64,000 nucleotides of DNA, taken from Hermatobates lingyangjiaoensis. Lineage: Eukaryota > Arthropoda > Insecta > Hemiptera > Hermatobatidae. This document shows positions 60,785 through 64,000 of this stretch, piece by piece (the stretch's first letter is position 1; each line of letters opens with the position of its first letter). The stretch lies in contig JAPFBL010000165.1 in assembly GCA_026182355.1 (NCBI GenBank), forward strand, positions 62,001-126,000. The letters are read 5' to 3'. The notes below the pieces were generated by a model. The model was not told the origin of the DNA and did not search any database. It saw nothing but the letters and a program-made list of their open reading frames with translations. Position numbers and translations under genes: made by a program.

Positions 60785-61083
60785 GTTCCGGCTTGACTCA
60801 GTGTTAACGAGGGCAATAGCCTCTTCTAAGAGGGTTGACAGCTAGTGGAAAGTTTTTTACTCTTTCTTGCTGTACTCCTTTGTTTCCATCCCTGCCTGGA
60901 CTTTTGAGCCTTCCTGCACTTTACACCCTTTTCAAAAAACAACTCTCCCTTCTACTTCTTTCAAACCCTTACTATGATGTTTCTGCATCTAGTGTTTCCG
61001 TTGGGTTTTGACTCTGACGAAGACCGCTTGTTACGGTTGAAAGATCTTAGTCTTTTTTTCTCCATTTCATATTGCAGTTAATC

Positions 61084-61085
<2 letters not shown>
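60785..61085 (+). repeat. Full-length A unit, sense in the intron
   Basis: A pyrimidine-rich leader (60800-61000) matches the complement of 34950-35150, then the hammerhead, then a short outer segment ('ccatttcatattgcagtta'). It ends at the (TA)n tract 61088-61134. It defines, with 34857-35170, an A unit of about 290 bp. Confidence 0.7.
61010..61052 (+). ncRNA. Type I hammerhead motif (A-family, intact, intronic)
   Basis: GACT (61010-61013), CTGACGA (61014-61020), extra A, GACCG-cuuguua-CGGTT, GAAA, AGATCT, U, AGTC (61049-61052). Every paired and core base matches 4820-4880. It lies on the sense strand of the host gene about 500 bp before exon 2, so cleavage would cut the unspliced transcript inside its intron. 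Confidence 0.65.
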
Positions 61086-61087
<2 letters not shown>

Positions 61088-61137
<50 letters not shown>

Positions 61138-61180
61138 TGTGTGTGTGTGTGTATGTGTATGTGTGTGGGTGGTTGGCTGG
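61088..61180. repeat. (TA)n then (TG)n microsatellite
   Basis: About 46 bp of TA followed by about 40 bp of imperfect TG directly after the A unit. Confidence 0.9.
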
Positions 61181-61554
61181 GGGATGTGTGTATGTTTGTG
61201 CATTAATTATAATTACAGTCTCAATTTTTGATAGAATAAAAGTATTTTCTATCTATAAATTGAATTTTTGTACAATTTATTTCGTATTTTGTTGTATTGA
61301 AATGACTTGGCTTCTTCTGAAAGGGTCTTACGACGGCTAATGCGGTTTTATCACCACAAATACTGCTTTCAATAAAGATTTAATTAAAATATTTTGATAT
61401 ATTTATGTTTAAATAAAGATGTTATGCATTTATCTCATAATACTTTTTGGGAAAAACGTGTATACTGAAAGAGATTAGTTAAGAATACAACGAGCAATGA
61501 AATGAATACATGAATCTAGAATTATAGATTAATCTGAATTTTTATTTTGTACAG

Positions 61555-62581
61555 GGGGATGCCTAATAGCCAGGACTACAACCAGGCCAACAGACAGGCA
61601 TATAACCAGGAATACAACCGGGCCTACAATCAAGCCTACAACCGGGCCAATAACCAGGCCTACAACCAAGTCCTCAACAAGGCCTACAACCGGGCCTACA
61701 ACCAAGCCTACAACCGGGCCAACAACCAAGCCTACAACCAAGCCTACAACCGGGCCAACAACCAAGCCTACAACCAAGCCTACAACCGGGCCCTCAACCA
61801 AGCCTACAACCAAGCCTACAACCGGGCCAACAACCAAGCCTACAACCAAGCCTACAACCGGGCCAACAACCAAGCCTACAACCAAGCCTACAACCGGGCC
61901 CTCAACCAAGCCTACAACCAAGCCTACAACCGGGCCAACAACCAGGCCTGCAACCGGGCCTACAACCTTGCGAACAACCAAGCCTATAACCGGTTCAACA
62001 ACCTGGCTAACAAACAGGCCAACAACCTGGCTAACAAACAGGCCAACAACCTTGCTAACAAACAGGCCAACAACCTTGCTAACAAACAGGCCAACAACCA
62101 GGAATACAACCGGGTCAACAACCTAGCCAACAAACAGGCCAACAATCAGGAATACAACCAGGCCAACAACCGGGTCAATAACCTGGCTAACAAACAGGCC
62201 AGCAATCAGGAATACAACCGGGCCAACAACCTGGCCAACAAACAGGCCAATAACTTGGCCAACAAACAGGCCAACAACCTGGCCAACAATCTGGCCAACA
62301 AACAGGCCAACAACCTGGCCAACAAACAGGCCAACAACCAGGAATACAACCGGTCCAACAACCTGGCCAACAAACAGGCCAACAATCAAGAATACAACCA
62401 GGCCAACAACCGGATCAATAACCTGGCCAACAAACAGGCCAACAACCAGGAATACAACCGGGCCAACAACCAGGAGTATAACCGGGCCAACAACCTGGCT
62501 AACAAACAAGCCAACAACCTGGCCAACAAACAGGCTAACAATCAGGAATACAATCGGGTCAACAACCAGGCTAACAACTGA
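61555..62581 (+). CDS. Secreted Asn/Gln/Tyr-rich repeat protein, exon 2 (repeat domain)
   Basis: 341 codons without interruption, ending TGA at 62579-62581. After GMPNSQDYNQANRQAYNQEY come two zones. Zone 1 (61610-61980): 4-residue units NQAY, NRAN, NRAL, often as NQAYNQAYNRAN (36 bp). Zone 2 (61990-62570): NNLANKQA and NNQEYNRV/NNQEYNQA units (24 bp). There is no Cys, Trp, His or Pro after the start, and it is strongly basic and polar. Differences between units are mostly silent in this frame (caa/cag, gct/gcc, aat/aac, ctt/ctg/ttg), whereas the next frame would change residues. With exon 1 the protein is about 392 residues, secreted, low-complexity and Tyr-spaced. A structural, adhesive or fibre role is a guess from composition. 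Confidence 0.75.
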
Positions 62582-62734
62582 TTTCAGTTTGTTATGAAAT
62601 CACCCTCCGGAAGATGACTTGATATGAAACATCAACCATTTGTAATATTCTTTATAGCTTTTGTATTATGTACATAATAGTTGAATAATTTTAATACAGC
62701 AAGGTTTAATCGAACAGAAGATGGTTATTTCTCC

Positions 62735-62740
62735 AATAAA
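62735..62740 (+). promoter_or_regulatory. Polyadenylation signal AATAAA
   Basis: The hexamer lies 154 bp after the stop of exon 2 and is followed by a T/G-rich stretch ('tgtttgcctc'), as expected for a cleavage site near 62755-62765. Confidence 0.6.
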
Positions 62741-62939
62741 TGTTTGCCTCTCCAGTAAACAGCTCTCCGGTGGTAGGAAAAACCAACTTACTTCTGATCA
62801 TCTCACACCATGCTATATTTACGAAATCTACCGTGGCTGTTTTGACTGAAGATATAACTTATTATTTCTAGCTTGTTTTTCTAATGATTGTCACTATCAA
62901 TAGTTGAGAAATATATTGAAGAATGAAGCCTTTTTCATT

Positions 62940-63600
62940 AATCTTGATGCTATTTTTAATATCTAGATGGATATGTGAAAATGACGCAATAAGTGCTATT
63001 TTATCAAAACTTTGTAAACAAATAGCATTAAATTCTTTTCCTCAAAATTCAAAATTATACAGAAATGATGTTGACGCTATTGTTGAATCAACTTAACTAT
63101 AATGATGACACTATATTAGCTTGGAGAGATTATTCTAGATTGAGCCTATTTCACCTCTACTGATAGCTATTTAATAGATCTAGATGATCAGATGAAAGTG
63201 ACGCAATTAAGTGATAACTTGGTGTCAAAACTGCTGTAAACCAAATGCATAAATTTTTTCTGAAAGTCCTACAAGATTTACAGAAATGATGTTGACGCTA
63301 TTGTTGAATCAATTAACAAATGTGACACTTATTGCTTGGAGAGATTTTCTAATTGGCGATTCCCCCACTATAGCTAAATAGATTAATTATCAGATTAAAG
63401 TTGACTTAATGATAACTAAAGTGTCAACTGCTGAGGCTGTAATTTTCATGAAATCCCTATTAAGATTGCTCCTAATGGATGTTCAACATATATTTTAAAG
63501 TTCTTCCATGAAGATATAACATTCTTTATAAATAAATAAAGTTGACTTTTTAAACTAAAGTGATGGAGGCTGTTGTTCATGAAATCTATTAATTGCTTCC
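62940..63600. repeat. Degenerate tandem repeat, period about 220 bp
   Basis: 'agaaatgatgttgacgctat', then 'tgttgaatcaa', occurs at 63061 and 63282. Around it, the phrases 'gatga.atgaaa.tgacgcaat', 'gtaaac.aaat' and 'gcttggagagat' recur in the same order. A third, shorter copy with 'catgaaatc' follows to about 63600. No coding capacity is evident. Confidence 0.6.
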
Positions 63601-64000
63601 TTTGTCATTTATTTGTCAGTTCCACTCAAAAGAACTTTTGCAGTGCAGTGCAAAAATTTTGGATATGTATATGATTCTAAACATTTATAAATAGTTTACT
63701 AACTCATTCCTTTAATATAACCTTATTTTCAGGTACTCAGATTAAAAACAAATTGTCTTTCTTAATTTGTATTATAAATTAATTTACGACCATTCAGTTA
63801 ATCAGACTACAAGCATTTATTTTAAATCTGGCTGCATTAAATCCAGGTTATTACTTGTGTTTACTTCAGCGAACGCTGCAAAATAATAATATATGAAGAG
63901 AATTGTAACTAATCAACTTATAGTTCAAACTATTGATGTTTATTGTATTAGTTTTTTTGACATTTCATCTCTCATAGGCGTTTCATCATTTTATTAAATG
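63601..64000. other. AT-rich non-coding DNA
   Basis: Nothing recognisable before the window ends. Confidence 0.4.

Larger units (their letters stand above)
56396..61554 (+). other. Intron packed with transposons
   Basis: It starts GTATAAGT and ends TTTTTATTTTGTACAG, a good polypyrimidine tract and acceptor. The 5.16 kb hold T-family copies in both orientations (56489-60285), a decayed A copy (60279-60410), an A unit with an intact sense-strand hammerhead (60785-61085), and TA and TG microsatellites (61088-61180). Further small exons inside cannot be excluded. Confidence 0.55.

Noticed and set aside
61529..62509. Minus-strand frames with Gly-Leu-Val-Val-Gly repeats opposite exon 2
   Set aside because: Repeat units with a length divisible by three keep several frames open. 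Substitution pattern, signal-peptide exon, splice phase and polyadenylation signal all support the plus strand.
1..64000. CRISPR array, operon or phage content
   Set aside because: Palindromes here are dispersed and flanked by TA tracts, without regular spacers. Everything else points to an animal genome.

Overview
The window is AT-rich (by eye about 30% GC), gene-poor DNA from an animal nuclear genome. Evidence for an animal: introns with GT/AG ends, an AATAAA signal, mariner and hAT DNA transposons, a tRNA-derived SINE, long (TA)n and (CA)n microsatellites, and Penelope-like retroelements (PLEs) that carry a GIY-YIG endonuclease. An invertebrate is most likely. Species, and even phylum, cannot be fixed from the sequence.

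Only one host gene can be supported. It is a two-exon gene on the + strand at 56244-62740: a signal-peptide exon, a 5.16 kb intron full of transposons, and a 1 kb exon of in-frame 12-base-derived repeats. It encodes a secreted protein of about 392 residues rich in Asn, Gln, Ala and Tyr, and an AATAAA signal follows the stop. Substitutions between its repeat units are mostly silent in this frame, which marks it as the coding frame.

The dominant content is a swarm of short repeats, about 30 copies in at least six sequence families (here called A, B/B2, C/D, E, F, H). Most are palindromes of 150-300 bp next to (TA)n tracts. Each family contains the same small fold: CUGANGA, one extra base, a variable hairpin, GAAA, a short usually self-complementary stem III, a UH site, and a strand that pairs with the bases just before CUGANGA. 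This is the layout of a type I hammerhead ribozyme. Stem II sequences differ between families but keep pairing. One copy lies about 100 bp after the stop of a PLE GIY-YIG endonuclease frame (18085-18547), which ties the repeats to PLEs. A second endonuclease fragment (41965-42381) follows a C-family palindrome, and a decayed PLE reverse transcriptase (YIDD motif) lies at 32195-32560 between direct repeats. Best-preserved motifs: 1508-1543(-), 4820-4880(+), 18650-18692(+), 34887-34947(-), 44672-44707(-) and 61010-61052(+). The last lies in sense orientation inside the intron of the host gene.

Layout: 1-5.5 kb ribozyme palindromes and TA tracts; 6.2-7.1 kb non-autonomous hAT-like element; 7.7-13.6 kb more palindromes; 14-18 kb copies of an unclassified DNA repeat (T-family); 18.0-18.7 kb PLE 3' end; 20.2 kb hAT transposase relic; 21-29 kb palindromes, a triplicated (ATTC)-tailed repeat and dispersed repeats; 31.5-32.8 kb PLE remains; 34.7-42.4 kb palindromes, a long inverted-repeat pair and a PLE endonuclease; 43-49.5 kb T-family piece, tRNA-SINE and two dead mariners; 49.5-56 kb mostly featureless; 56-62.7 kb host gene; 62.9-63.6 kb degenerate tandem repeat.
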